NCBI RefSeq assembly: GCF_003144245.1
Contig: NW_020289990.1
Span: 124,001-188,000 of the forward strand
Reading direction: 5' to 3'
DNA: 64,000 nt
Source of the DNA: Jaminaea rosea
Lineage: Eukaryota > Basidiomycota > Exobasidiomycetes > Microstromatales
Part shown: positions 1-10,320 of the stretch, in pieces
How the letters are laid out: each line of letters starts with the position of its first letter
Numbering within the stretch: the first letter of the stretch is position 1
The notes under the pieces: model-generated
What the model was told of the DNA's origin: nothing
The model's input: only the letters and a program-made list of their open reading frames with translations
Database searches by the model: none
Position numbers and translations under genes: made by a program

Positions 1-605
1 TCGTCGTCGACAAGGAGGATGCACTCGGCTTCGTCAACGGTGTCTTCCAGCCGCTCGGCGCCTACAACACGCTCAACCTACCCGCCATCCAGCTCGTCTT
101 CACCTCCTTCTACCTCGGCATAGCTCGCGGAGCATTGAAGCGCGGTCTGGCCTATACGCGCAACAACACGCGCGCGTGGCCTTATCAGCCTCACCCACCT
201 ACGCGCGGCGTCGATGAATTCTACATTCAGGAAGGGTACGGCACCCTCCAGGCCCGTCTGTGGGCGAGCGAAGCGCAGATCGACGCCGTGGTGGCGCAGA
301 TGTCTGGCCTTCTGCACCAGGAGCCTCGCGAAGCTGTGACAGCTGCACAGCGAGCTGACGTAGCTGTGCGGGTGGCGGCTGCGAAAGTGAATGTGGCTGA
401 CTTTGGACTTGATGTCGTGACGCGCACGTACGAGTTGCAGGGGGCGCGATCCATTTCGGGGAAGCTGGGGATGGATTTGGCTTGGAGGGATTTGAGGACG
501 CATCTCTTGCATGACCCATTGGCTCATCGTCGGGCTGAGGTGGGGAGGTATGTGCTTGCTGGTGGGGAGGAGGAGGGATGGCCCACGCCCAGTTGGTATT
601 CGTGA
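1..605 (+). CDS. acyl-CoA dehydrogenase-like flavin monooxygenase (DszC/SfnB type), 3' end
   Basis: Only the C-terminal part lies in the window. The frame is open from base 3 to the TGA at 603-605, giving about 200 residues. It begins VVDKEDALGFVNG and ends TPSWYS. The segment RTHLLHDPLAHR near the end matches the RxHxLHDP signature of the acyl-CoA dehydrogenase C-terminal type 2 domain, found in FMN-dependent DszC/SfnB-like monooxygenases. The preceding helices (ARGALKRGLAYTRNNTR, then QAAVTAAQ-like helices) fit the four-helix bundle of that fold. Members oxidise sulfur or nitrogen compounds, or act as acyl-CoA dehydrogenases; the substrate cannot be told from this fragment. No peroxisomal SKL-type end is present. 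The family assignment is fairly secure, the reaction is not. Confidence 0.75.
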   Translation, partial: VVDKEDALGFVNGVFQPLGAYNTLNLPAIQLVFTSFYLGIARGALKRGLAYTRNNTRAWPYQPHPPTRGVDEFYIQEGYGTLQARLWASEAQIDAVVAQMSGLLHQEPREAVTAAQRADVAVRVAAAKVNVADFGLDVVTRTYELQGARSISGKLGMDLAWRDLRTHLLHDPLAHRRAEVGRYVLAGGEEEGWPTPSWYS

Positions 606-1587
606 GCGGAAGTGTGAGTAGGTGAGAGAGGGCCACGGCCTGGAGCTGTGCCGTGCCTATCAGCGCGATGAATACAAATCGGTCGTACGGCCTAATAAGA
701 AGGGCCGCTGGCGCTGTTGTTGCATTGAGAGCGCAGGTGCGCAAGAGATGTCACCGTTGTTGTACAGATAGGGAGGCATGAGATTAAAGAGAAAGAGGCC
801 TGGGGCGAAGACAAGGTGGCGTGAGCGTTTACAGGAAGACGGAGCAGTCTGATGGCCACTCACGGCTAAGTCGGAGCGACATGAGACGAGTCGTTACACC
901 TGAGATGCTAGACGTCTCGAGTCACCCATGCAGAAGTCGACTCTACTCCTCTGGCTGCTGACGCTTCTCCTTGTCGCCCTCTTGAATGCCATCGTCACTA
1001 GGGATGAGCCCACACCAGCTGCGAGGTTGACGAGCGGCTCGCAGTTGATGCCTTCGGTGGAAGGAGTAGAACGCGTGGCAGGCCCCGCTATTGACACTTC
1101 TGCGCCACGTACGTAGCGTGAAAGGACGACGAGGGCGCCTGGGAGGTCCCGGAGGTGGTCAGCATCTCTGCTTACTTTCTCGCCCTACCTCGCCCGCATC
1201 AACTCACCAAGGATGAAGACGACGATATGAAACCACTGCGACTGGACAGGGCAGGCCATGATTGCTTGCTCGTCGTTGGATTGCAAAGCAGAAAGTCAAG
1301 AGGAAAGGAGAGAAGCAGGCGAGCGCGGGGTTAAGCAATGAGCCAAGAGATGCCGCCATTCAGCCATGCAAGCAGGTGCGGAAGGGCGGCGGCGACGTGC
1401 AGCTGTCTCGGCGAGCTTTGTTCCGCGTCGAGACGGACGACGCTGAGACCAACGAGACGCGACCCACGACGGAGACGGAGACGGATGGAGCGACGGTGAC
1501 GGATCGAGGTGAGCTTTTGAGCTTTATTCCTTCTCACCACACGAGCACCAAATCATTCACAGCCTTTCTCCAGGTGGCTTGCGCACC
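606..1587. other. intergenic region with HIR1 5' leader
   Basis: There is no convincing gene in these 982 bases. The upstream gene ends at 605 and HIR1 begins at 1588. A 62-codon reading frame at 928-1116 starts with a hydrophobic run, but it has no family resemblance and is opposed by an equally long antisense frame. The last part is probably HIR1 leader and holds a likely 5'-UTR intron (listed separately). Confidence 0.5.
1509..1573 (+). other. probable 5'-UTR intron of HIR1
   Basis: A GTGAGC donor at 1509 and a pyrimidine-rich acceptor ending CTCCAG at 1573 bracket 65 bases, within the size range of the coding introns in this window. The acceptor lies 14 bases before the chosen HIR1 ATG. 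Splicing here would leave the start codon untouched. This is based only on splice signals. Confidence 0.45.
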
Positions 1588-4500
1588 ATGTCCATCGTCC
1601 TCCCCGACTGGGTGGCACATATATCCACGGATGCAGAGGACAAGGATAAGAAGAAGCCGACGACGATCTTCTCCCTCTCTGTTAGTCCCGATGGGTCGCG
1701 ATTGGCTACGGGAGGTATTGATCAGAAGGTCAGGATCTGGGCGACGGAGCCTATGCTAGATGAGAAGGTGGAGAAGATGCAGGGAGCTCATAGGCTTTTG
1801 AGCACGCTGTCACGACATACAGGTGAGTCAGGAGGTGTGGGCCGTCGTTCTGCTGGTACATTGCACCGACTGAGCTCTCGTCCCTGCACCCACCGTCAGG
1901 CTCCGTCGTGTCGGTACGCTTCTCACCATCAGGACGATTCCTCGCAACTGGATCAGACGACACAGTTTGCTTGATCTGGGAATTTGACCCACATGGCGGC
2001 GGTGGCTTTGGGTCCTTTGGGTCCTCGGAGCAGAATGTGAGCACCCTGTGGGGCTCGATGCCACACACGCCAGTAAGCTGATCTCTTCACCCTCTCCCGG
2101 TTAGGTCGAATCATGGCGCATCCATAGACGCCTCACTGGCCACGAGTCTGACGTAGTTGACATTGCCTGGAGCGCAGATGGGGACGACTCGTTTCTCGCA
2201 ACCGTCGGTCTCGATTCGATCGTCAACGTCTGGAGTGGGCCAGGCGCAGATGGACGAGGCGGCTTCGAGCTCGTAAAGCGCATCGCAGGTCACGATGGCT
2301 TTGTCAAAGGAGTAGTGTGGGATCCCAAAGGTCAATTCCTTGCTACGCAGTCGGATGATAAGACGCTCAAGATTTGGAGGACGAGCGACTGGTCTCTGGC
2401 AAAGATCATTCGCGAGCCATTCGAGCATTCGCCCAGCTCCAACTTCTTTGGAAGGCCATCATGGGCGCCAGATGGAGGCTGCATAGTTGCCGCCAACTCG
2501 ATGAACGGGCCCGTCTTCACCGCAAACGTCATTGACCGAGGCTCGTGGGGCACCGGCATCAAACTTGTCGGACACGAGGACAGCGTAGTCGTCGCCGCCT
2601 TTTCGCCTCGACTCTTCAATGGAAATGGGGGTCCTCCTTCGACACTCCTTGCTCTCGGCTCGCGCGACCAGAGTATCAGCGTCTGGATCACAGGCGAGCC
2701 GCGCCCGCTCCTTGTCTTGCGAGACATCTTCGAGAGGCAGGTGACGGACCTTAGTTGGGGGCAGGATGGTCTCACGCTCTACGCCTCGTCCACTGCAGGC
2801 AGCGTCGCGGTCATCTCTCTCTCGCCCAGCGATGTTACCGAGCCCCTGCCCCTCTCGGAACGACCAATTCAGAAACCACGCCCGCGCAACCTCCCCGTCT
2901 TCGCCAACACTACAATGGGTGCTCCCTCCGCAGGCGGGGTCAATATGCTTCAACCTCGCAAAGCTGGTCAAATGCCAAGCGTGCCTCGCGCAAGCGTCAC
3001 TGCTCCCTCTGGACCGCCACGAGCGTCTGCGCGCACAGCTACGCCAGTCCCAATGGGAGGTGCGCCTTTGCCAGCCAACGCACGAGCAGGCGGACAACGG
3101 CTCAACCAGCAGATCCAAATTACAGCTAATGGCAAGCGCAGGATTCGACCAACGCTGATGAGCGACGACGGCGCATCGCAGCAAATGGACATCGACATGG
3201 GGGCACAAGCGCAGCAGCAGCAGCTTGCTTCTCAGCCGCCGGCTGTCTCACAGCAAGATCAGCAGCAGCAGGCTTACTTTGCGGCTATGAGTCACGTCCT
3301 TTCCCAGCAGCAGGCGACGCATACCGCCCAGCCCGCAGCCTCAGCGACCGCTGGACCAGTACAGCTGGGTGGAGCTACCTTTGCTCCCGGCACGCAATTC
3401 AACCTCACTGGCCCCACCTACATCATTCAGCGGTCGGCGCCGGTGAAGGCGGGCGAAGAAGGGGACGCAGACGTAGACATGGACGTGGCAGCGAACGCAC
3501 ACTTCCCTTCATCAACAATCGAGCCTGGTCTCGCCGCCAATCGCCTCGCCCGCACCAAGGGACGCGAAACCCGCGATGCGCATCAGCGCGAGGCAGCAGG
3601 GCCTGTTGTCTACCTTCGTCCCGAATTTCGCCCAGGAGACGAAGTCTTTTTCGGGCGAGCAAAGGCCGTAGCCCTGCCCCTGCCTCCAGTGCTCAGTGTG
3701 CTTCGTCGCGAGGGAGCGGAGGGAGTTGGCTTCGTCGAGGTACGCAATTGCGCGGATGGGTCTCGCCCTGTAGAGGTCAGCGTGCAGGAGGACGGCAAGC
3801 CGCCGGCGCTCACCTCGACAGGCTCATCTTCATCCACCATTCAGCCAACCTGGACCGACTATCTTCCCAGCAATGTAGTGCGCGTCTCTCTCTCGGCTCC
3901 TTACGTTTGCCTCGCCCTCGACACGGGCGTCATCCTAGTCCACTCCTCCAAGACCGGTCGGCGTCTTTCCACCTTAGCCCTCGACAGTAGCGTCAGCTTC
4001 ATGGAGTCCCGCGGACCCCACCTCATGGCGCTTACTACCTCTGGCCTATTGCATCGTTGGAACATCAAGACAGATCGGGAGATCCACCGTCCCATTTCCT
4101 GCCTGTCCCTTCTCACAAAGCAGGACGATGTACACCAGGTATACCTGCACCACACTGGCACTCCCATCCTCGTGATGAGGAGCGCAGAGGAGGCTTGGAC
4201 CATCGACCCGGCAAAAGGGACATGGGCGCTTCTGGCGAGCGGATGGTTCGCGGAGTGCAGCCCGTTATGGGAGACGAGGGGAAGAGGTAGTAGGCAGAGC
4301 GTTACGAGCACGCCGACAAGCACGCCAGGGCTGGCTCATGCGATGGCCATTGCAGCCGGTGCACCACCTCACAGCCCAGCAGCGGGAGGGGCCAATGGGC
4401 CACCGGGTACGCCCGGCGCAACAGTGACTTCGCAAGGCGCCACAGCTAACTCGCCCAACGGCGGAGGAGAAGGAGCAGCCACTGCCCCAGCAGCCGCCGC

Positions 4501-5126
4501 CGCTCCTGCGGTCCCGGCCTCAGCCTACCCCTCGGGTGTGGTTCAGACCGACTCCTCTGGACGCTGGCGTGAACCTATCCGCGCCATTGAATCCGAAATC
4601 AACTCCCTCGTCGTGGCTCGCACCTCCTCCAACCCTGCGCCGCGTCACCCTCGTCCTTTCGCAGACGACACCGCCCGTTGTAGGGAGTTTGCCCTCTCCG
4701 CTTCTCTTCGACACCTCGAGGTGCGCATGACGGGTGCGATGCTTTTGAGCAGTAAAGACGAGTGGCTCCACGCTCTCAGGGGCTATGCGCGCAAGCTTGG
4801 GGAGGAGGTGGGGGGCGGGACGAAGAGCCTTGCTGATGAGTTGGTCAGGGAGTTGTTGGGGCCAGTGTATTAGTGAGTCCACACATTCGGAAGACGGTAC
4901 AAAGACAGAAAGCATCAGCTGACCAATCGTTCCCCTCCTCCCCGCCTCGCTCGCTCGCAGCATCCCAAACGAAGACCCCACAGCCGGCTGGCAGTCAACT
5001 CTCTTCGACGGTGCCGTGGTGAAGCGCACGGTATTGCGCGAGGTGTTGAATGGCTGGGCGAAGAATAGCAGGCATTTGGCGGGGATGGCAGGGACGTACC
5101 AGGAACTGCTGAGGCAGTTGGTCTGA
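1588..5126 (+). CDS. HIR1: histone chaperone HIRA/Hir1 (WD40 + Hira domain)
   Basis: Exons 1588-1822, 1900-2036, 2105-4872 and 4961-5126 give 1101 residues. The ATG at 1588 gives MSIVLPDWVAH, matching the family's usual start. Residues up to about 360 are WD40 repeats (VRIW, VCLIWEF, VNVWSG, LKIWRT, ISVWITG). KRRIRP at 468-473 resembles the Asf1-binding B domain of HIRA. A Q/A-rich linker follows, then the Hira domain (VVRVSLSAPYVCLALDTGVI and onward). The small last exon restores the conserved C-terminus (LLRQLV). HIRA/Hir1 deposits H3-H4 outside S phase in a nuclear complex with Hir2/Hir3-type partners and Asf1. Each junction keeps the frame with GTGAGT/GTGAGC donors. The gene converges on LYS2, with 172 bp between stop codons. 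Confidence 0.95.
3131..3166 (+). other. HIRA B-domain-like Asf1-binding motif (within HIR1)
   Basis: The encoded segment ANGKRRIRPTLM (Lys468-Pro473 as the core) matches the pattern of the HIRA B domain, where an Arg, an Ile and a Pro in GRRRITP contact Asf1. It sits in the disordered linker between the WD40 propeller and the Hira domain, the expected place. The functional assignment is by analogy. Confidence 0.6.
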
Positions 5127-5298
5127 GATGCGGCACGAGGTGTGTAGTGAACAGAAAGGTAGGGTAAGGAGGGAAGAAGGCAAGGCAAAGGCGAGGCGGC
5201 AAAAGCATCATCTTGTATTTGTATCCATCCAATGAGAGAACACATTCAGATCCACAGCTACGTCGAAGCTCTCTACGATCCTGTTTCGATTCACGTCT

Positions 5299-8200
5299 CT
5301 AGTTGGCCGACCCACGCCCAATCGCCTTGACCTCCCCGCCCTGCAACTGCGGAAGGGCCTTGACCGTCCTCTTCTTCGCGCCCCCATCAGCAGAAATGGC
5401 CGCTGTGCGCTCTCCATCCTCTTCACCATCCAATGCAGCCTCGCCCTCTGCAATCACCTCGCCCACAGCCTTGCCCGGCTTTGGCAGATAACCCACCGCC
5501 ACGAGCCACGCAAGGTACTTGGCCACGAGTCCCTCGCTCATACCCATTCCTGCCTTTACAGCCTCGTTGCCCAGCCCCTCGTCAAATGAGTCCAGCAAAG
5601 CCTGAGTGTTGCGATCGTCCAGCTCGGGGCTCTTGGTGGACGAGGGCAGATCGTCAAGCACAAAGTGCAACAGAGGGAAGAGGGCATTATCCTCCTCACT
5701 TGCTCCAGTAGTAGACGAGGAGGAGAGTACGTGCTCCTCGAGCATGGAGCGCCAGCGTACGTACTCCACCTTGGAGCTCACCCAACCGTAGCGCTCCAAT
5801 GCCCCGAGGAGATCATTGTAGCGCCACTGCGGATGACCTGTTACGTGGCATACCTTTGCCTGCTTCTCTTCTCTAGCTCGAATGGCAGCGAGCGAGCAGA
5901 TTCTCGCTACGTGGTCCACGGGCGTCATGTTTACCCTGTTGTGCACGTCTGGGCGAGCACCGAGCTGTACGCATCCCTTGACCAGACGGAAGATGAAGTC
6001 GTCCGTGTTCGTCGTGCCCGAGGAGGAGTCGCCGACTACGTAGGAGGGGCGGATGATCGTTGAGCGCAGCTGCAGCGCAGGTGACGAGGCGGCGGCCATG
6101 ATCAGGCGCTCTGCGACCCACTTCGACTGGCCATAACCGGTCGTGAGGCCGGAGGCGGAGCCTTGCAGGTCGTCTGACTCGGGAATGCCACGCATGGCGG
6201 GCGAGGATGCAGTGCCGGGGGCAGTGCTGCCATTGGCAGCCTGTTGCTTGCCCTCCGTCCCTTGAGCCAAGATCTTGTCTGACAAGTTGCCATAGTGCTC
6301 AGTGTCCAGCGCAGCGGTCGAGCTGACGAAGGTGAGACTCTTCTCCTTCTCGCCAGCAACGCATAGCTCGATAGCCTGCAGCGTACTTTCCACATTGGCG
6401 GCCTTCAGCTTGGAGTAGGGGTACACCCAGTGGACCATCGCTCCGTTGTGCAGAACAGCGTCCGCCTCCTTCGCTACGGTGGTGTAGTCGGCGTCGCTCA
6501 TGCCCAGCTTGCCGGCTGGAGAGGCGAGGTCCCCCAACACAACGCGCAGACGATCATCCTTGACCCACGTTTCGTCCCAACACGCCCTTGCCTGCCCACC
6601 CTCGCGCAAGCGTTGCAGAGCAGAAGCCGCATCGCGCGCTCGGATGTGCACATAGACTCGGCTGACATGCGGGCTGCGTGAAGAAGAGAGAAGATCGGCC
6701 AAGATGTAGGCGCCGAGGAAGCCCGTGGCACCCGTGAGGAAGATGGTCTGCGGGCCGGAGGAGCTCGAAGGAGCTGAAGCGCTCTTCTTGGTCGGGAGGC
6801 GGGCGATCAGTTTCTCCAGGTCGGCAGCATAGTCGTCGTCAGGATGAGGCGCAGCCACAGACCCATTCGGCTTGTCGCCGGCTTTCTCCTTCTCTCCTTC
6901 CGGAAGCAAAAGGGCTCCCTCCCTGATCTTCTCGACCTGTCGTGCCAAGCCACTGACCGTGGGCTCCTCGAAGACGACACCGAGGGGCAGAGCGACGACG
7001 AAGGCTTTGCGCAGTTCAAAGACGAGACGGGTGGCAAGGATAGAGTGTCCGCCGAGGTCGAAGAAGGACTCGTCGAGGGGGAGAGGCTTGGGTGCAGAGG
7101 GGAGCAGCGTGGACCAGATGGTGCTGATTTGCGACTCTGTCGCGGTGGGAGCACGGCCGGAGGTAGTGCCGGACGAGCCGTTGGCGCCATTGGTCGTAGC
7201 GACAGAGCCTGCTCCGTCCTTGCTGCCTGAGGCGAGCGCCGTATCCGGGAAGGGGAGAGCGGGCTTGTCGATCTTGCCGTTGGGATTGAGTGGCATCCTC
7301 GCCAGCGGCACGAACAGCGTGGGCACACTGTAAGCAGGGAGCTTCTTCTTGAGGTGGTCGCGCATGTCCTTTATCAATCTGCGATGCTTGCGCATGCCCT
7401 TCGCGAGCGTCTTAGCCTGAAGCGGTCCACTCTCGCCTGCCTCCTGTGCGCCCTCGCCGGCGCTGCTCGCCTCTTCGAGCTCCTTTGCACCAGGACCGGG
7501 CACGAAGTACGAAACAAGCACCTTCTCCTCATCCTTGTCTCTGCGCACCAAGGTGACATTCTCTCTGACGTGAGGGTGACGTGAGAGGTGCGTGTCGATC
7601 TCGCCCAACTCGATACGGAAGCCGCGAATCTTGACCTGGTCATCCGCCCGTCCTGTGCACTCCACCGTCCCGTCGGGGAGGTAGCGACCTAGATCCCCTG
7701 TACGGTACATCCTGTCGCGAATCCCCTTCCAGAATTGCCCCTCTGGCTTGCCTTGGAGCGTGTCATCGAAAGTGAGGTCGGGAGCGAGGAAGTTGTGCAT
7801 GAACTTTGCGGCATTGTCCTCCGGGCTTGCGAGATACCCCTCTGCCAATCCACCGCTTCGCACGTAGATTTCGCCTTGCTCCCCGACCGCGCACGTCTCC
7901 GTTCTCTTGTTGCGGTTGACGACGAGGAGCTGCACATCCTTCATGCCCTGGCCGGCAGGCATGATATCCTTCTGAGTAGCCAGGAAAGAAGGAGACTCGC
8001 TCACGGGCGGGATCGCAAAGTAGGAGACGGCGCGCTGTGTCTCTGTTGTGCCGTACATGTTCACTATTCTCACATTGGCGGCGAGAGACTGCAAGCGTGT
8101 GCAGTCACGCTTGGTGAGGACGTCCCCCACGAAGAAGGCGTTGCGCAATGACGGAATGAGCGCAGTAGCTTGGGCGGAGAGCAGCTGTCCCATGGCAGGC

Positions 8201-10026
8201 GTGAGGTGCGTAACGGTCGCTTGAGTAGCAGCCATCCATTCTGCCAGCCTGCCTGGAGTACCAATGTCGTCTGCAGTGGGGACATGAAGTTCTGCGCCGA
8301 AGAACAGGGGGGTGAACATGTCGCGTTGAATGGGATCGTGCGCGATGCCGGACAACATGGTGAAGCGATCTCCAGACCCGATGTTGAAGCGTGTACCCAT
8401 CCAGGGGAAGAAGTGGGTGAGGGAGTGGTGACGACCAAAGACGCCTTTCGGAATTCCTGTGGAACCGGAGGTGAAGGAAAGCGTTGCGGGTGAGTCGGGG
8501 CCGAGCAAGATGTTGGTGCTCTGCGAGGCCTTGGACTGTGCGGAGTCCAGCACGTCTGCGCCCCCTTGGCTGGCGCTGCCTCCTCGTACCTTGCCGCCAT
8601 CAAGCAACTCGAGCGCTGGCACCTCAACGCGCACCTCGAGCTCCTCCTGGATACATTTGCGCACATTGGCGTGTAGGCTGCCTGCCTTGGCGAGCACAAC
8701 GATTGCGCGGGGCTTGGCGACTTGCAAGTAGATATTCTGGCGCACAGGAGGGTATGCAGGGTCGATGACGCTGAACACTGCTCCGGCTTTGAGGGTGGCC
8801 AAGACGGAGACGACGAGATCTGCCCCACGGTATGCGTACGTGGTGACAACTTCACCTCGCTGTACGCCATTGCTGATGAGGTGATGCGCCAGCACGTTTG
8901 AAGCGCGGTCCAGCTCCTGGTAGGTGATGCTCCTGATCTCACTCGCCGGCGCTGGTAGCTCCATCGCATCTGCTGGGCCCGGCAGACTCTCCGCAATTGC
9001 CCGTCGCTCGGGGTGAGCCTTGGCGTTTCGCTCAAAGATGCTCGTGATGCTTCCCATGAACCCACAGAAGTCCAGATCTTCTTTCGGATTGGGCAGAATA
9101 GCATTCTCTGCTGCCGTACGCAGCGAGATGGTACCCACTGATGTGGTCGGGTGCGCAGCAACCTCGTTGATGATGCGGGAGAGCTGCGCGAGGAGGTGCT
9201 TCGTGCGGCTGGAGGAAAAGAGGAGGGCATTGTACGACAGATGCAAGGAAAGAGCTGGCAAAAGAGGGTCGCGAGCACTGCGTGATGGCGTAGCAGTGCC
9301 TGATGCTGCGCCTGGCTTCAAGGTCTCGACTGACGCTGAGGTGTCTGCGTCTGCTGATGCATCGAGATTGAAACCAGGGCCAGTGACAAAGACGGTCAAG
9401 TCTGTGGTGAGGGCCGTAGATTGGAGGAAGTTGGTCGCGGATCCAGTCGTCTCGTCAAAGAAGCGCACGCGGAAGATGGGCGAAGAGGGTGCGCCGTTGG
9501 AAGTCGAAGAGGATGAGGACTGCAATCGCGCAACGATGTCCTCGTAGGGCGCATTATCCGAAGCGGCTTCAGCTTCTACGGCCTGCACCCGGCGGACAAG
9601 CTGCCAGAATGGGTCTCCTGCCTCAATTGGGATGCGGAGGATGAGCGGCTCGCCAGTCTTGGGACTATTGGTGCCAATGACGATGTCCGTATCTCCCGTG
9701 TAGCGATGCAGGAGGACAACAAAGGCAGCCAAGAGAAAGTGGAACGGCGTGGGAGCTGAGAGGCGCGATGTCCCTTCGCCATCTTCGTCCTCATCATCCG
9801 AGTAGTCTCCATCAGGGTGAAGCTCCTCGTCATGATGCAACGCGAGTCGGACGAGGGAGGAGCGAGTGCGGTTGGAAAGATCCGTAGACGTCAGCGCCTG
9901 AACGAGCTGAGAGGATGAAGGACGAGGATAGTCTGTAGGGAGTGCAATAGCTGGCAATGACTGAAGGCGAGCCTGCCATCGATCCAGACGTGCCTGCCAT
10001 TCGGCATCGTCCTTGCGTACCGCCAT
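5299..10026 (-). CDS. LYS2: L-2-aminoadipate reductase, large subunit
   Basis: A single uninterrupted 1575-residue frame; the family is usually about 1400 residues. The start at 10026 gives MAVRKDDAEWQARL, and the following LPTDYPRP is a Lys2 hallmark. Order of domains: a condensation-like N-terminus, an adenylation domain with the AMP-binding core TSGSTGIPKGV near residue 515, a carrier domain with the phosphopantetheine Ser in FFDLGGHSI near 990, and a terminal thioester reductase with the NADPH motif GATGFLG near 1094 and YGQSKW near 1294. The enzyme reduces alpha-aminoadipate to the semialdehyde in the fungal lysine pathway and needs Lys5-type phosphopantetheinylation. An in-frame leader of 31 codons upstream is open but the 10026 ATG fits homologues better. 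It shares a 294-bp promoter region with the CTLH gene. Confidence 0.98.
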   Translation of the reverse strand: MAVRKDDAEWQARLDRWQARLQSLPAIALPTDYPRPSSSQLVQALTSTDLSNRTRSSLVRLALHHDEELHPDGDYSDDEDEDGEGTSRLSAPTPFHFLLAAFVVLLHRYTGDTDIVIGTNSPKTGEPLILRIPIEAGDPFWQLVRRVQAVEAEAASDNAPYEDIVARLQSSSSSTSNGAPSSPIFRVRFFDETTGSATNFLQSTALTTDLTVFVTGPGFNLDASADADTSASVETLKPGAASGTATPSRSARDPLLPALSLHLSYNALLFSSSRTKHLLAQLSRIINEVAAHPTTSVGTISLRTAAENAILPNPKEDLDFCGFMGSITSIFERNAKAHPERRAIAESLPGPADAMELPAPASEIRSITYQELDRASNVLAHHLISNGVQRGEVVTTYAYRGADLVVSVLATLKAGAVFSVIDPAYPPVRQNIYLQVAKPRAIVVLAKAGSLHANVRKCIQEELEVRVEVPALELLDGGKVRGGSASQGGADVLDSAQSKASQSTNILLGPDSPATLSFTSGSTGIPKGVFGRHHSLTHFFPWMGTRFNIGSGDRFTMLSGIAHDPIQRDMFTPLFFGAELHVPTADDIGTPGRLAEWMAATQATVTHLTPAMGQLLSAQATALIPSLRNAFFVGDVLTKRDCTRLQSLAANVRIVNMYGTTETQRAVSYFAIPPVSESPSFLATQKDIMPAGQGMKDVQLLVVNRNKRTETCAVGEQGEIYVRSGGLAEGYLASPEDNAAKFMHNFLAPDLTFDDTLQGKPEGQFWKGIRDRMYRTGDLGRYLPDGTVECTGRADDQVKIRGFRIELGEIDTHLSRHPHVRENVTLVRRDKDEEKVLVSYFVPGPGAKELEEASSAGEGAQEAGESGPLQAKTLAKGMRKHRRLIKDMRDHLKKKLPAYSVPTLFVPLARMPLNPNGKIDKPALPFPDTALASGSKDGAGSVATTNGANGSSGTTSGRAPTATESQISTIWSTLLPSAPKPLPLDESFFDLGGHSILATRLVFELRKAFVVALPLGVVFEEPTVSGLARQVEKIREGALLLPEGEKEKAGDKPNGSVAAPHPDDDYAADLEKLIARLPTKKSASAPSSSSGPQTIFLTGATGFLGAYILADLLSSSRSPHVSRVYVHIRARDAASALQRLREGGQARACWDETWVKDDRLRVVLGDLASPAGKLGMSDADYTTVAKEADAVLHNGAMVHWVYPYSKLKAANVESTLQAIELCVAGEKEKSLTFVSSTAALDTEHYGNLSDKILAQGTEGKQQAANGSTAPGTASSPAMRGIPESDDLQGSASGLTTGYGQSKWVAERLIMAAASSPALQLRSTIIRPSYVVGDSSSGTTNTDDFIFRLVKGCVQLGARPDVHNRVNMTPVDHVARICSLAAIRAREEKQAKVCHVTGHPQWRYNDLLGALERYGWVSSKVEYVRWRSMLEEHVLSSSSTTGASEEDNALFPLLHFVLDDLPSSTKSPELDDRNTQALLDSFDEGLGNEAVKAGMGMSEGLVAKYLAWLVAVGYLPKPGKAVGEVIAEGEAALDGEEDGERTAAISADGGAKKRTVKALPQLQGGEVKAIGRGSAN

Positions 10027-10320
10027 AATGAAACCTAGCTCGATGGTGGGGTGTGGAGAGTAGAAAGAAAGCTTGCAGCTTCTTCTCGCCCGCGTCGCCT
10101 CGCCTCGCTTTACCTCCATCTCCGTCGTCGTCCGCCCGTCCGCCGAGTCAATGAACTGCCGCCGTTCCGTCGACGACAGATCTCACCCTGGCTCGCGTGG
10201 CGCAGCCGCATCGTGTTGGTTGGTGGCTCGAGCGGCGAGGTGATGAGGGTCAGAGGCAACCAGGCGACGCATCCTTTGATTGCCTTTCGACACTACTCTC
10301 TCACACAACGTCGCTTTATC
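10027..10320. promoter_or_regulatory. shared divergent promoter, LYS2 / CTLH gene
   Basis: The 294 bases between the two outward-facing start codons must hold both 5' leaders and promoters. It is C/G-rich with CTC/GCC tracts. I see no clear TATA element or Gcn4-type TGACTC site. Confidence 0.4.

Noticed and set aside
78-744. Minus-strand frames of 149 and 181 codons opposite the first gene
   Set aside because: They are antisense to the flavoenzyme coding end, which has clear family motifs, and show no domain of their own.
928-1116. 62-codon plus frame with hydrophobic N-terminus
   Set aside because: Signal-peptide-like but with no further support; an antisense frame of similar length overlaps it.
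8070-9278. 402-codon minus frame inside LYS2
   Set aside because: A shifted-frame shadow of LYS2, Ser/Arg/Pro-rich and lacking any motif.
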